From Hormiphora californensis (lineage: Eukaryota > Ctenophora > Tentaculata > Cydippida > Pleurobrachiidae), in contig CM035358.1 of the NCBI GenBank assembly GCA_020137815.1, positions 8,048,350-8,112,349 on the forward strand: a stretch of DNA of 64,000 bases, given 5' to 3'. Positions 10,651 to 20,892 of the stretch are shown here, piece by piece. The notes beneath the pieces were generated by a model. It made no database searches. It was not told the DNA's origin and was given only the letters and a program-made list of their open reading frames with translations. The position numbers and the translations under genes were made by a program. The number at the start of each line of letters is the position of its first letter. Position 1 is the stretch's first letter.

Positions 10651-11076
10651 AATAAAGTTGTGACTTGTCACCAAACATGTGGTTTCCGTGGCGGCGCGGC
10701 TTCAAAATGCGCGATTGTAACTTGTCACCGCATGGTTTACGCCGCGCCGCAGCTACGCGCAGTGGGAACCACGTGCGTTTTGGTACGCGCACACGCGGTG
10801 ACAAGTCACAACCGCGCCTCCGCAAGACTACAGTGACAAGTCACAACTTTATTAGGGATCCCTAATAAAGTTGTGACTTGTCACCAAACATGTGGTTCCC
10901 GTGGCGGCGCGGCTTCAAAATGCGCGATTGTAACTTGTCACCGCATGGTTTACGCCGCGCCGCAGCTACGCGCAGTGGGAACCACGTGCGTTTTGGTACG
11001 CGCACACGCGGTGACAAGTCACAACCGCGCCTCCGCAAGACTACAGTGACAAGTCACAACTTTATTAGGGATCCCT
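10641..11076. mobile_element. Two tandem 213-bp MITE units sharing terminal palindromes
   Basis: AGGGATCCCT occurs at 10641, 10854 and 11067, giving two units of exactly 213 bp with almost identical sequence. Each unit begins AATAAAGTTGTGACTTGTCA and ends with the inverse TGACAAGTCACAACTTTATT, a long terminal inverted repeat. The interior is GC-rich (GGCGGCGCGGC, CGCCGCGCCGC). The small plus-strand frames repeated here are not genes. Confidence 0.85.
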
Positions 11077-11080
11077 ATAC

Positions 11081-11226
11081 TCCATTTTTTTTCAACTGTT
11101 CACCCCCCAAAGTCGTGCGCGGAATGGTTTTGCGCGTTTATCACATGTTAACGTGTAGCGCGCGCCACCCAAATTCCAATTTTTATTAAATTTCAGTTTT
11201 TGGGTGAACAGTTGAAAAAAAATGGA
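11081..11226. mobile_element. 146-bp MITE with TTTTTTCAACTGTTCACCC terminal inverted repeats
   Basis: Left end TCCATTTTTTTTCAACTGTT, right end AACAGTTGAAAAAAAATGGA, about 25 bp of inverted identity. Fragments of the family lie at 14774-14866 and 28300-28330 (GGGGTGAACAGTTGAAAAAA). Confidence 0.8.
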
Positions 11227-12121
11227 CTTTATTGGCATGCGCTGCAGACCCCAAGTGCGCGCGTTTTCCACGGCTTCTAGCATAAAGTCGAATTTTTATT
11301 GAGTGTCGCGTGGCGCGCACCAAATCTAGTGCGCGTCCACGGAATTTCGCGAAATCGATCAAGCCATGGCCGCCAGAAATTTGACATGTCGGCGACATTG
11401 TCGCGTTGGATGAGGAGATTTCTTTGTTCTCCAAGAGAATAAAGGAATCTCCTCATTTGTCAGTTTGTTCTCTGTTCCCTTCAGGCATGATCAGACGTGT
11501 TGAGTTGTCCTCTTTGACATATGCTCCTTGCTCTTTGTCCCTGTGCGAGCCCACTGATATACTATATCTCTGAAAAGACTTAGCAGGTATGAAAATCGTT
11601 CTGATTCTGTCTGGCATCGCCGACCCGATCTGAGCATACTGTCAAAATGGGTTCTGGCGCCGCCAGAAAGTTCTGATTTGGAACTTGAACCCAATTTTTC
11701 AACACAAACATTTTCCAACACAAACATGGCGAGTGACGACAGTCTCTTGCTAAAAACAGGGCAACTCGAATGTTGCTTTTTTGGTTTTGGTCCAAAACCA
11801 AAACTTTTGGATAGGATAATTGTCACTGCTTCGGCCATCGACCTCATAAATACCTGTTGGTAACAATCTTAACCCTTTCAGGCAGGATTACCTGTGGCTA
11901 TCGAGGTGGCTCTAAAGACGGAAATTATTACGTTATGCCGTGAATTCCACAGTCAAGTCTCAACGGTGTTTTCGGTGGTCCACCCCTCTGCTGTATCCTA
12001 AAACAACCATTATTACCAGGTAACAAGAAAGAACATGTTTATTTGTCTCATGTTCCTGACTAATTATTCTTATTTATTGCCAACACTACATGATGCATAG
12101 GGCCTAGCCCTTTGTACACTC
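11227..12121. other. Non-coding region, repeat remnants
   Basis: 11227-11350 is GC-rich and resembles, inverted, sequence near 14640-14770. A minus-strand frame at 11491-11847 (118 codons) resembles no protein I know and holds a near-palindrome around 11790 (TTTTGGTCCAAAACCAAAA). No gene supported. Confidence 0.4.
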
Positions 12122-12154
12122 TCACCCTGTGTGATGTGAGCCATAGAAAGTATG

Positions 12155-12310
12155 GACAGGGTGGAGAGAGTGGGGAGAGAAAAATGGAGAGCTGAGAGGG
12201 TGGAGAGAGAATGGAGTGAGAAAAATGGAGAGCTGAGAGGGTAGAGAGAGAGAGAGAGAGAATAGAGAGAAAATGGAGAGCTGAGATGGTGGAGAGAGAA
12301 TGGAGGATGG
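12155..12310. repeat. GA-rich minisatellite (GAGAGAATGGAG / GAAAATGGAGAGCTGAGA units)
   Basis: Loose repeats of GAAAATGGAGAGCTGAGAGG occur four times in about 155 bp, with an AGAGAG tract between. The translated serine/leucine-rich frame on the minus strand is an artefact of this. Confidence 0.75.
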
Positions 12311-12497
12311 ATTTATTTTGTAAATTTGTAACCCTCCCCTCGATTTCTTGATTCTCGGGCGAATTCTAACCCTCACTCCTTCCCCAGGCATTTTAGTGAT
12401 ATCGGGATGGCTAATGTTGGATTCAGTTTCAAACCTCTATCGATTACAGTATTCTTCATATTTGGTAAGAAAACGCTCTCATTAATAACAATTATTG

Positions 12498-13126
12498 GGG
12501 TGTGCACAGACTGCCCAAGCTTGACCATGCCCATATGTGGGCAAGATTTTGACCAAGTCGCACAGACTGACCAAACTTGGTCATTTGACCAAGCTTGGAG
12601 GGTAAAAACTGAAACTAATTCAGTACATAATGACCCCATTTACAACTTTTCACCTGGAAATGATAGATGCTTATGTGAGGGCACTTTTCCGACTAATTAA
12701 GATACGCTGAATCACGTAAGCAACTTTTCCAGAGGTCGATAAAGTGCCCCAATGAAGTATAATTGGCCTTAATTGTTGAATTAAGGTACTTTCCCGACCT
12801 CTGAGGGATTGTAAAGGTCGCTTACGTGATTCACCGTATAGTTGGAATAGTGCCCTCGCATAAGCATCTATTTTTTCCAGGCGAAAAGTTGTAAATGGGG
12901 TCATTAAGACCCAAATATACTCAATTAGGACACTTTTCCGATCTCGGCCGGATTGGAAAAGTTGCTAACGTTGTTCAGCGTTTCAAAATTAGTCGGGTTC
13001 AGTAGTTTTCGATATGTTATGAATTAGTTTCAGTTTTTACTCTCCAAGCTTGGTCAAATGACCAAGTTTGGTCAAAATCTTGCCCACATATGGGCATGGT
13101 CAAGCATGGGGAGTCTGTGCACGCCC
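12498..13126. mobile_element. Foldback element containing a second, nested foldback
   Basis: Outer arms: GGGTGTGCACAGACTGCCCA ... ATGTGGGCAAGATTTTGACC on the left and the inverse ending ...CATGGGGAGTCTGTGCACGCCC on the right, about 130 bp each. Inside, 12629-12906 is itself an inverted repeat: AATGACCCCATTTACAACTT ... GCTTATGTGAGGGCACTTTT pairs with ...GTGCCCTCGCATAAGC...AAGTTGTAAATGGGGTCATT. No transposase frame. Confidence 0.8.
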
Positions 13127-13416
13127 TTGGCCGAATGCTACTGCCTACCCTTCCCTATTAGAGAATCTATTATCACACTCACTGGTCCTTCCCCTTCCTC
13201 TTTTCCTGTCCTTCTTGTGTTAGTCGTAAAATTATCACAGTGAAATACAGGGTGGACCAGAACCACGGATTGTTAGGAAAAGGTGATCGCAATCCTCAGG
13301 GACACTTTCTCCACTTTTTCTAATCAATAGACCGTGAAAATTACACAGTAGATAGGAGAACGAAACACTAGTTATCACAAAGTGGATCCATCTTTCTAGC
13401 CCACCCTGTAGTTATT

Positions 13417-13610
13417 TTCTGAGCGGTAAGCAGTAAGTGTTGCCTTGATTTCGACACAATTTTTTACAAATTTGGTCATAACTCCTCCATTTCTTGGCCA
13501 AATTGTAGAATCTTGGGCCCAAGATTTTACAATTTGGCCTAGAAATGGATGGATAAAACTGTAAAAATTGTGTCCAAATTAAGGCAAAACTTACCGCTTA
13601 CCGCTCAGAA
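13417..13610. mobile_element. 194-bp foldback (near-perfect palindrome)
   Basis: TTCTGAGCGGTAAGCAGTAA ... is matched by the inverse ...TTACCGCTTACCGCTCAGAA. The centre reads TTGGGCCCAA. Arms span nearly the full length with a few mismatches. Confidence 0.8.
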
Positions 13611-14083
13611 TAGGTAGGGTGCTTTATTACAAGTGATATCATTCTCTCCCCCCCTCTCTCTGTCCTCTCTCTGCCCCTTCTCTATTATTCTCACAACAAA
13701 TTAATTCTCTCAGGAAAGATCATGACAGACTATCACTTGGACGTGTAGCAATATCTGGATTTAAAGGCCGTGAGAGAAGATTGAAGAGGGCATCTAATCC
13801 TGGAAGTTGGAACTGGGAAGAGTTTCTTAAAAGAGAGAGGTGCAGGTGTGAACTTTGTGACTCTACTGTTTACAGGGAGTGATTATCCGATATGATGCTT
13901 TTGTAGTGTTCTATTATCCCGGAATCTTGTATGTGTAACTGTAACGTCTGAGCGTGTGTAAAATCGATTTGTTATTGTTATTGCTATATTGGGAACTCTT
14001 TTTCATAAACACATACAAAGAAAATTGTCGTTGAATCATCAAAAACATCGATATCTCACTCTATAATATATTCCTATCTTTCT

Positions 14084-14084
<1 letters not shown>
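13611..14084. other. Non-coding region before the CT microsatellite
   Basis: A short plus-strand open stretch near 13720-13880 is interrupted by stops and resembles nothing I know. Confidence 0.35.
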
Positions 14085-14437
<353 letters not shown>

Positions 14438-14878
14438 CGCCACACTTTATCTGAAAAATATATTATTTGATCGCTAATTGTGTACAATGTTACAGCTGCA
14501 GCTGTTGTGTGTACAAGGGTCGGGTACTAGAATGTTGATCGTACAACTCCTAACACATGACAGTAACGTGACTTCATTATACCATATTTGGTCATCACCT
14601 GATGCGTTCTATCCCTTCCCGCCACTTACTTTGTGGAAGGGGCCGCGCGGCAGGTTTGCGCGCAACGCGTTGCAACGAAGGGTTCTTCGCGCGAAATTGA
14701 ACCCTTCCGACGCGCAAATCCAAATCGCGCGGCTTTTTAAAAAACGACACTCATTAAAAATTCGACTTTAAAGTCCATTTTTATTCAACTGTTCACCCCT
14801 CAACTCGTGCGCGTGCGATATCTTAATTTACGCTACGCGCGCTACACGTTAACATGTGATAAACTTTCATCAACTACA
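14438..14878. other. Region between the CT microsatellite and the LINE, with MITE fragments
   Basis: 14640-14770 has GC-rich inverted motifs (GGGTTCTTCGCGCGAAATTG). 14774-14866 carries TCCATTTTTATTCAACTGTT and GTTAACATGTGATAAAC, a rearranged relative of the MITE at 11081-11226. Confidence 0.5.
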
Positions 14879-14944
14879 ACGTAACTACAACGTAACTACA
14901 ACGTAACTACAACGTAACTACAACTACAACTACAACGTAAAACT
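14879..14944 (+). repeat. Tandem ACTACAACGTA repeats at the 5' end of the LINE
   Basis: About five copies of an 11-bp unit (CTACAACGTAA) ending 50 bp before ORF1. Possibly part of the LINE 5' untranslated region. Confidence 0.7.
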
Positions 14945-14989
14945 ATTTATTGAGGTTGTCGTGAGGCACCTCAATTCCCCTTGTAGAAG

Positions 14990-16165
14990 ATGACACTGAC
15001 GAGAGGGGCGGCTGCAGAGCTAGCAGATGCGGAGAAGATGTGCTGCCTACTATGTAAAACGCCAAGAGATCCTGCGGACCCACCCATACCCCGGGATGTG
15101 AGTAAACTCGTGGGATTGTGCTGGCTGTGCCCCCCTTGTTTTGGTTCGGTGGACACTGGGAAGGTTAAGGAGTCGGGGCTGACGGGGGCTAGCGGGGACG
15201 AGATTGCTCGATGTGTTGTGAGTGAGCTTGGGAAAACAGCTGCTCCTATTCCGATGGATGAACAACTGCAGGCTTTTAAAAATGACATTCTAGAAACGAT
15301 GAACTGCACTATGAAGGCATTTATGGACAAATTTAACAATAGTCCTGTTACTACCTGTGCACCTAAACCTGCTAATTCTCACTCTCCATACGCAGCTGCT
15401 CTTAATAAACCTGTAACTACTGCTAAACTAACTGTAACTGGTAACTCTGATGTGCTACAATCCACCAACAGCCTGCTAACTAAAACACCAACGACTTACC
15501 GCAGAACGAACACTGATGGCTCTGTTGTGTATGGTTTTAAAACTGCAGCAGATCTTACACGGGCTACAGAGAAGATTAACTCGGCTAACACGGGGGTGAA
15601 GCTGGAGGAGTATGTTTCTAAGCCGCTGGTGACGATTCGAAACGCAGAAGTTTCTTTCATTCCAAGTGATGTGGTTGACAAGAAAATAACTGATGAGCTG
15701 ATTATTGATTCGATTAAAGTGCTAAATAGCGATATTGCTGAGGCGCTAGATAAGAGTGAGACAATGGAAGTGATATTCTTTCAGCGTCACCGGCAGAGAC
15801 CTGACCTTGCCACTGTTGGGCTAAGGGTCACTCGTCCGCTGAGTGAACTCTTGCTTAACAAGGGGCATATTCATTTGGGTCACTTCCTCTGCCCGGTTGA
15901 AAAGCGCTATTCAGTGAAGCAGTGTTTTAAGTGTCAGGGTTTTGGTCATGTTTTGAAAGAATGTAAAGCAGTCTCCCCAACGTGTTTTAGATGTGCGAGT
16001 CACGACCATTATGGTAGAGATTGTGATAAGAAAGCGAGAGAGTTTAGAAAGTGTTCTAACTGTGCTGAGTCGAGTAACCCCTTATTCAAATCAGGTGCCA
16101 TGTCCCACAACGCTGCTTCTATAGACTGTCCCGTTCTCCATCAACACGTAAAATCAAAAAACTAG
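14990..16165 (+). CDS. LINE ORF1: nucleic-acid-binding protein with zinc knuckles
   Basis: 391 residues, starting at the ATG that opens the frame. ORF1 proteins of LINEs bind the element RNA. An N-terminal cysteine cluster (CCLLCK ... GLCWLCPPC, residues about 14-45) suggests a PHD-like or ribbon zinc fold, as reported for CR1-group ORF1. Near the C-terminus are two CX2CX4HX4C knuckles (CFKCQGFGHVLKEC, then CFRCASHDHYGRDC, residues about 311-346) and a further Cys pair (CSNC). The frame ends in AAA TCA AAA AAC TAG; the last 10 bases form a -1 slippery heptamer plus stop. The frame is intact, consistent with a young copy. Confidence 0.9.
   Translation: MTLTRGAAAELADAEKMCCLLCKTPRDPADPPIPRDVSKLVGLCWLCPPCFGSVDTGKVKESGLTGASGDEIARCVVSELGKTAAPIPMDEQLQAFKNDILETMNCTMKAFMDKFNNSPVTTCAPKPANSHSPYAAALNKPVTTAKLTVTGNSDVLQSTNSLLTKTPTTYRRTNTDGSVVYGFKTAADLTRATEKINSANTGVKLEEYVSKPLVTIRNAEVSFIPSDVVDKKITDELIIDSIKVLNSDIAEALDKSETMEVIFFQRHRQRPDLATVGLRVTRPLSELLLNKGHIHLGHFLCPVEKRYSVKQCFKCQGFGHVLKECKAVSPTCFRCASHDHYGRDCDKKAREFRKCSNCAESSNPLFKSGAMSHNAASIDCPVLHQHVKSKN
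16156..16162 (+). promoter_or_regulatory. Probable -1 ribosomal frameshift site A AAA AAC between LINE ORF1 and ORF2
   Basis: The heptamer A-AAA-AAC is in the correct X-XXY-YYZ phase of ORF1 and is followed immediately by the ORF1 TAG (16163-16165). A -1 slip continues at CTA GGA GTG in the ORF2 frame. ORF2 has no ATG before the endonuclease domain. A downstream pairing element is needed for efficient slippage but was not identified by eye. Confidence 0.7.
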
Positions 16166-19077
16166 GAGTGCAAAGAAGGCGTCAGCTACGAATCGGACTG
16201 CTAAACTGCTTTTCGCTCCGCAACAAGACCCTCGACGTTCTAGAGATGGCATTGGACAATAACATTGATGTGCTCACCCTCACAGAGACCTGGATGAGGA
16301 AAGAAGACTTGGCAATCTGCTCTGAAATCCGAGAAGTATCCTTCAACGTTCTCCATACGCCCAGAGGTAGTAGAGGAGGAGGAGTGGCAACACTGACGAA
16401 GAGGAATATCTGCATGCGTAAAGTCAATGTGCAAAGAAAATTTCGGAGCTTTGAATGCCAAGAGGTTCTGCTGAAGCCACCTGCCAACTGTCGGATACTT
16501 GTTGTTTATCGTCCAGGAACAGCAGGTCAGTTCAACTCCTTTATTGAGGAATTTGAGGACCTGCTTGTGTCATTGACTGAGCAGCGCCACTGCAGTGTCA
16601 TCTGTGGAGATCTCAATATCCACATGGAGCGATCATCTGACCCACTTACGATTAGGTTCAAAACGCTACTTTCAGAGCTTGGTTGGGAGAATGCAGTTGA
16701 AGTTCCAACCCACAATAAGGGTGGGACTTTAGACCTCATATTGACTAAGGCTGATGAGTCATCTACAGCAGCTGTGAGGATTTCAGAAGTATCTGTTACT
16801 CCTCACCCTGCTGCACCGGATCACTACCTAGTAACCTGCCTCGCGGATCTACCCTCACCAAATACTGATCACTATATGATTCGAAGTGGACGAAACATCA
16901 GAGGAATTGACCGAGAGCTGCTAAAAGAAGAAATATTGTGTTCGGACCTCTGCGATGACTTACCAGATCAGTTGGAAGAATGCGTTGATCTGTACAACAA
17001 TACACTTGGAAGTATACTTGACAATCTGGCTCCCACCGAGGAAAAGAAAGTGAAGATAAGAACTGTCCCAAGATGGATGAAAAATGTCACCTGCCTGAGA
17101 GTGAGACGAATCCGCCGAGCTAAAGAGAGGAGATGGAAGTCGCGACTACTGAAATCGTGCAACGCCAGGGTTCTTACATCAGTCTTCATTGAATGGAAAG
17201 AAGCAAGCAAAGTTTCTGTAAAAACCCTCGAGGATGCAAGATCCAAGTACTACCAAGCTGAGTTTGAACGACTGCAGGGCAATGCAAAAGGGATGTACTC
17301 TGTGGTAAACGGACTCCTTGGAATTGAAAAATCTCCAACGACTCTACCATCTGATAAAGAAACAAGCCAGCTTGCACCTGAATTCAACGAGTACTTCAAA
17401 TCGAAAGTGACCAAGATCTACCAACAGATAGAGTCTCAATCCATTCCACCCCCTGCAGTCACCCCTCAGCCAGATAAACCAACAACAAAGTTCACTGCCT
17501 TTTCTCCAGTATCTGACGAAGAACTTCTAAAAATGATCAGGGAAATGAACAGGAAGCACTGCCAGCTTGACCCGATGCCAACATCCCTAATCATGGAGTG
17601 TCTACCAGAATTAATTCCTTCAATCTCCAAGATCGTGAATGATAGTCTCCTCACCGGTATCTTCCCACAGTCATTCAAAGAGGCAATAATCAGACCATCT
17701 TTCAAGGGAAAGGAGCTAGACCCTGAGGACCTCTCAAGTTATCGCCCTGTAAGCAATCTGTCGTTCATCTCCAAGGTAGTGGAGAAGGCTGTCAGTATCC
17801 AGCTCGTGGACTACCTCGAAGATAATGGCTTGTTTCCCTCTCATCAGTCAGCCTATCGCAAATTTCACTCCTGTGAAACAGCCACCCTGAAGATTGTGAA
17901 CGATCTGTTGATTCTATTGGACTCCAAATCAAAGACTATCCTTTTGTTACTGGACCTCAGTGCTGCTTTTGATACTGTGAAACACAGCCGACTCCTGATG
18001 AAGTTAGAGGATCAGTATGGGATCTCTGGCAACGCTTTGAAATGGTTTCAATCTTACCTACAGAGTAGATCAACATCTGTGCTACTGGAGAACAACCGAT
18101 CTGACACCCTGGAGGTTGAAATTGGAGTTCCTCAGGGCAGTATATTGGGACCCGTTCTCTTTGTGCTATACACCAGGGATCTTCAAGACATTGCTCGTGT
18201 CTACGATCTCAACATTCACCTTTTCGCTGATGACACGCAAATTTATGTGAGCTTTGATGAAAAAAACACGGATGACGTGTTCAGACGACTCCAGCGATGT
18301 TTCAAACACATTCAATGGTGGATGGGAGAGAACTTTTTAAAGTTAAACCCTTCAAAGACTGAAGTTCTAGTGCTGACCAACAAGGTGGACAAGTCATCCA
18401 TTCCAGAAACGTTATGTTTAGATCCTGACGAAGAAGACTTCAAAGTAGCAGAAACAGCAAGAAACCTAGGGATTTGGTTTGACTCCAAGCTGTCAATGAC
18501 TGAACACATTTCCAGGACTGTCCGCTCTTGCTGGGCCCAGCTTTCGAACCTGTGGAGAATCGGAAATAGGCTAAATCGGCAGACAAAGATCCAGTTGGTT
18601 CACACTCTGATCCATTCTCGCTTGGACTACGGAAATGCCTTACTGAAGCAAGCCTCGAAAAAAGATATAAACCGTCTACAGAAAGTCCAGAACAGTGCTG
18701 TCAGGTTCATCAACAACCACAGGAGACTACGAGGTGTAACGAAACTGAGGAGAGAACTACACTTTCTTCCAGTGAACGCTAGAATTGACTTCAAGATATT
18801 GTTATTGACCTACAAGTGCATCAATGGATTAGCACCTCTATATCTGCAAGATCTCATCACACCGAGGACACAGACTGGACGCAACCTTCGAAATGATAAT
18901 GATCTAACACTTCTCGAAAGATCTTTCTCTTCTAAGTACCGTCAAACCAGTGCTGCATTCAGTATAAGTGCCCCAAAGCTCTGGAATGGACTTCCTAGAG
19001 ACATCCGTGAATCATCAACTGTGGAAATGTTCAAAACTAGATTAAAGACTCATCTTTTTAGACTAGCGTACGAGTGA
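16162..19077 (+). CDS. LINE ORF2: APE-type endonuclease and reverse transcriptase
   Basis: About 970 residues in one uninterrupted frame. The N-terminal AP-endonuclease-like domain nicks the target: LRIGLLNCFSLRNK, LTLTETWM, GGGVATL, ICGDLNIH, and LITKADES-type region with APDHYLVTC (the catalytic D-H). The reverse transcriptase follows from about residue 500: SYRPVSNLSFISKVVEK, LDLSAAFDTVKHS, GVPQGSILGPVLFVLY and the active site HLFADDTQIYV (A-D-D type). The C-terminal thumb has GLAPLYLQDLI and APKLWNGLPRDIRES. The clade is CR1/L2/jockey-like by eye. The first in-frame ATG (16246) lies after the conserved LLNC motif, so translation must enter from ORF1. Start given as the first codon after the presumed slip. 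Confidence 0.92.
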   Translation, partial: LGVQRRRQLRIGLLNCFSLRNKTLDVLEMALDNNIDVLTLTETWMRKEDLAICSEIREVSFNVLHTPRGSRGGGVATLTKRNICMRKVNVQRKFRSFECQEVLLKPPANCRILVVYRPGTAGQFNSFIEEFEDLLVSLTEQRHCSVICGDLNIHMERSSDPLTIRFKTLLSELGWENAVEVPTHNKGGTLDLILTKADESSTAAVRISEVSVTPHPAAPDHYLVTCLADLPSPNTDHYMIRSGRNIRGIDRELLKEEILCSDLCDDLPDQLEECVDLYNNTLGSILDNLAPTEEKKVKIRTVPRWMKNVTCLRVRRIRRAKERRWKSRLLKSCNARVLTSVFIEWKEASKVSVKTLEDARSKYYQAEFERLQGNAKGMYSVVNGLLGIEKSPTTLPSDKETSQLAPEFNEYFKSKVTKIYQQIESQSIPPPAVTPQPDKPTTKFTAFSPVSDEELLKMIREMNRKHCQLDPMPTSLIMECLPELIPSISKIVNDSLLTGIFPQSFKEAIIRPSFKGKELDPEDLSSYRPVSNLSFISKVVEKAVSIQLVDYLEDNGLFPSHQSAYRKFHSCETATLKIVNDLLILLDSKSKTILLLLDLSAAFDTVKHSRLLMKLEDQYGISGNALKWFQSYLQSRSTSVLLENNRSDTLEVEIGVPQGSILGPVLFVLYTRDLQDIARVYDLNIHLFADDTQIYVSFDEKNTDDVFRRLQRCFKHIQWWMGENFLKLNPSKTEVLVLTNKVDKSSIPETLCLDPDEEDFKVAETARNLGIWFDSKLSMTEHISRTVRSCWAQLSNLWRIGNRLNRQTKIQLVHTLIHSRLDYGNALLKQASKKDINRLQKVQNSAVRFINNHRRLRGVTKLRRELHFLPVNARIDFKILLLTYKCINGLAPLYLQDLITPRTQTGRNLRNDNDLTLLERSFSSKYRQTSAAFSISAPKLWNGLPRDIRESSTVEMFKTRLKTHLFRLAYE

Positions 19078-19383
19078 ATAGTTGTTTTCGAACTTGTAAC
19101 TTGTGCTTTTTACCTCTTGATGTGATTTTTCTTGAATTGAGAGGTTAAATTGTAACATGAGTTTTCTACCTCATGACGTGTGACACTTCTTGAATTGAGA
19201 GGTTAAATTGTAACTTGAGTTTTCTACCTCATGACGTGTGACTTTCAACGTATATCTCCAATGCTGTATTGTGAACTTGTTTTTCTGAGTAGAGACTGAG
19301 TTGAGACTTTACTGAGACTTAACTGTTGGAGCTCTTATTTATTCTATGTCATGGAGTCACTTCTGTATCACTGTGTGTGGTGT
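19078..19383 (+). repeat. LINE 3' untranslated region with a 58-bp tandem repeat
   Basis: CTTGAATTGAGAGGTTAAAT ... TTTTCTACCTCATGACGTGT is repeated at 19131 and 19189 (period 58), with a weaker third copy before it. The element tail probably resumes after the foldback at 19384-20176; its 3' terminus was not located. Confidence 0.7.
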
Positions 19384-20176
19384 TAGTAGAGTCGATAACT
19401 ACATCGACCTCTCCCAATTGTTCCAGTTTTTGTCACATCTGTTTGGAGCCTCGACACGACCTCTAAACAGGTGTTACTTTTTCACAAACTGTTTTCATCT
19501 TGGTGTAATCAGCAGTTGAAATGTTGCTAATCATAACAAAAACCTGACTAAATTTTTTCAACTTGGGGTAAAACCATGGGTGTCAAAAGTTAGCTCTAGG
19601 TCCCCTGAGTAACCATCCGGAGACTCTAAGAGATATTTCAAGCCGTTCTCCCGTAATCATTAATCCCGGTGGAGAAAAAAATACAATGCGGACGTACGTG
19701 AGCGCTGGCAGGCTGTTTACATGTTATTGTATGTCTCTCACTCTCTCTGGAAAAACCGCACGTGCGGTTGCGCCGCGCGAGATAACTCTTTCTCAAGGGG
19801 GAGAAAAGAGAGAGACGCACATTAACGTTATACATTAAAGTTGAGGTTGTAGGCAATTGCACGTACGTCCATACTCAAATATGTGCTCTACCGGGATTAA
19901 TGATTACAGGAGAACGGCTTGAAATATCTCTTAGAGTCTCCGGATGGTTACTCAGGGGACCTAGTGCTAACTTTTGACACCCATGGTTTTACCCCAAGTT
20001 GAAAAAATTTAGTCAGGTTTTTGTTATGATTAGCAACATTTCAACTGCTGATTACACCAAGATGAAAACAGTTTGTGAAAAAGTAACACCTGTTTAGAGG
20101 TCGTGTCGAGGCTCCAAACAGATGTGACAAAAACTGGAACAATTGGGAGAGGTCGATGTAGTTATCGACTCTACTA
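19384..20176. mobile_element. 793-bp foldback element, 287-bp arms, inserted in the LINE 3' region
   Basis: Left arm 19384-19670 begins TAGTAGAGTCGATAACTACA; right arm 19890-20176 is its inverse ending TGTAGTTATCGACTCTACTA, with very few mismatches. The 219-bp spacer contains GGACGTACGTGAG and its inverse near its ends. Flanks TGT on both sides suggest a 3-bp target duplication. No coding frame. Confidence 0.88.
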
Positions 20177-20688
20177 TGTGTAAGTAATGAATTTCTGAAT
20201 GAAATAGTATTTATATTGATTTTGACTGAGCATTTTACTGAGCATGGGTTAAGAACGAGTTACGAGTTCTGTGTGTATTTATGTTACGGATTTCATTCCA
20301 GTGTTTCTGAATCAGCCTGTCGTATAGAGTGTGGAGGACTAGGTTCTGTTAGGATCTTCTAGGTTTTACGACTAGACAGTAGTTCGTGTGTATGTGTTTC
20401 TAACTGTTTTTAAACAATTTTCTATATTTAACTAATCTAACTCTAATTTATTATCTCTGGCCAGTATCTATGCTTAACTTTTTATTCAATTATTCCAAGA
20501 CGACCGCTTTAGTCGCGGTGGAGAGATGTTCATACAACACTAGCCATTAGGTTTTTTAGTTGTTTCCTCCATTTATAACGCATAAAAGCGGTATATCAAA
20601 TGTATATTATTATTACTAGTAGGCCCGTTCGCCCTACGGGCGAATTTCGGGGAAATGGTAGCTTGATTAGGGAACGCTGACATCACCT
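20177..20688. other. Region between the foldback and the LTR element
   Basis: Probably the rest of the LINE 3' region and unassigned sequence. A perfect hairpin TTCGCCC-TAC-GGGCGAA lies at 20628-20644, just before AATTTCGGGG; its role is unknown. Confidence 0.4.
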
Positions 20689-20863
20689 TGTTATAGGTTC
20701 TATCACGCGTATATTCTCAGAGTATTATATATCGCAAGTTCTACTGATAACGATTCACTTCTGTACTTCTTATATTATACTTGTAACACTTCTTATTCTG
20801 TTACTGCACCACAAGTAACTAGTCGTCAAGTAGTAACCAAAACCACACATACGTTTTATAATA
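20689..20863 (+). repeat. 5' LTR
   Basis: 175 bp from TGTTATAGGTTCTATCACGC to CATACGTTTTATAATA. Holds the presumed promoter; AT-rich stretches (TATTATATATCG) could serve as TATA box. Confidence 0.93.
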
Positions 20864-20892
20864 AGTGGAGCCTGAGTACTAAAACTCGTATA

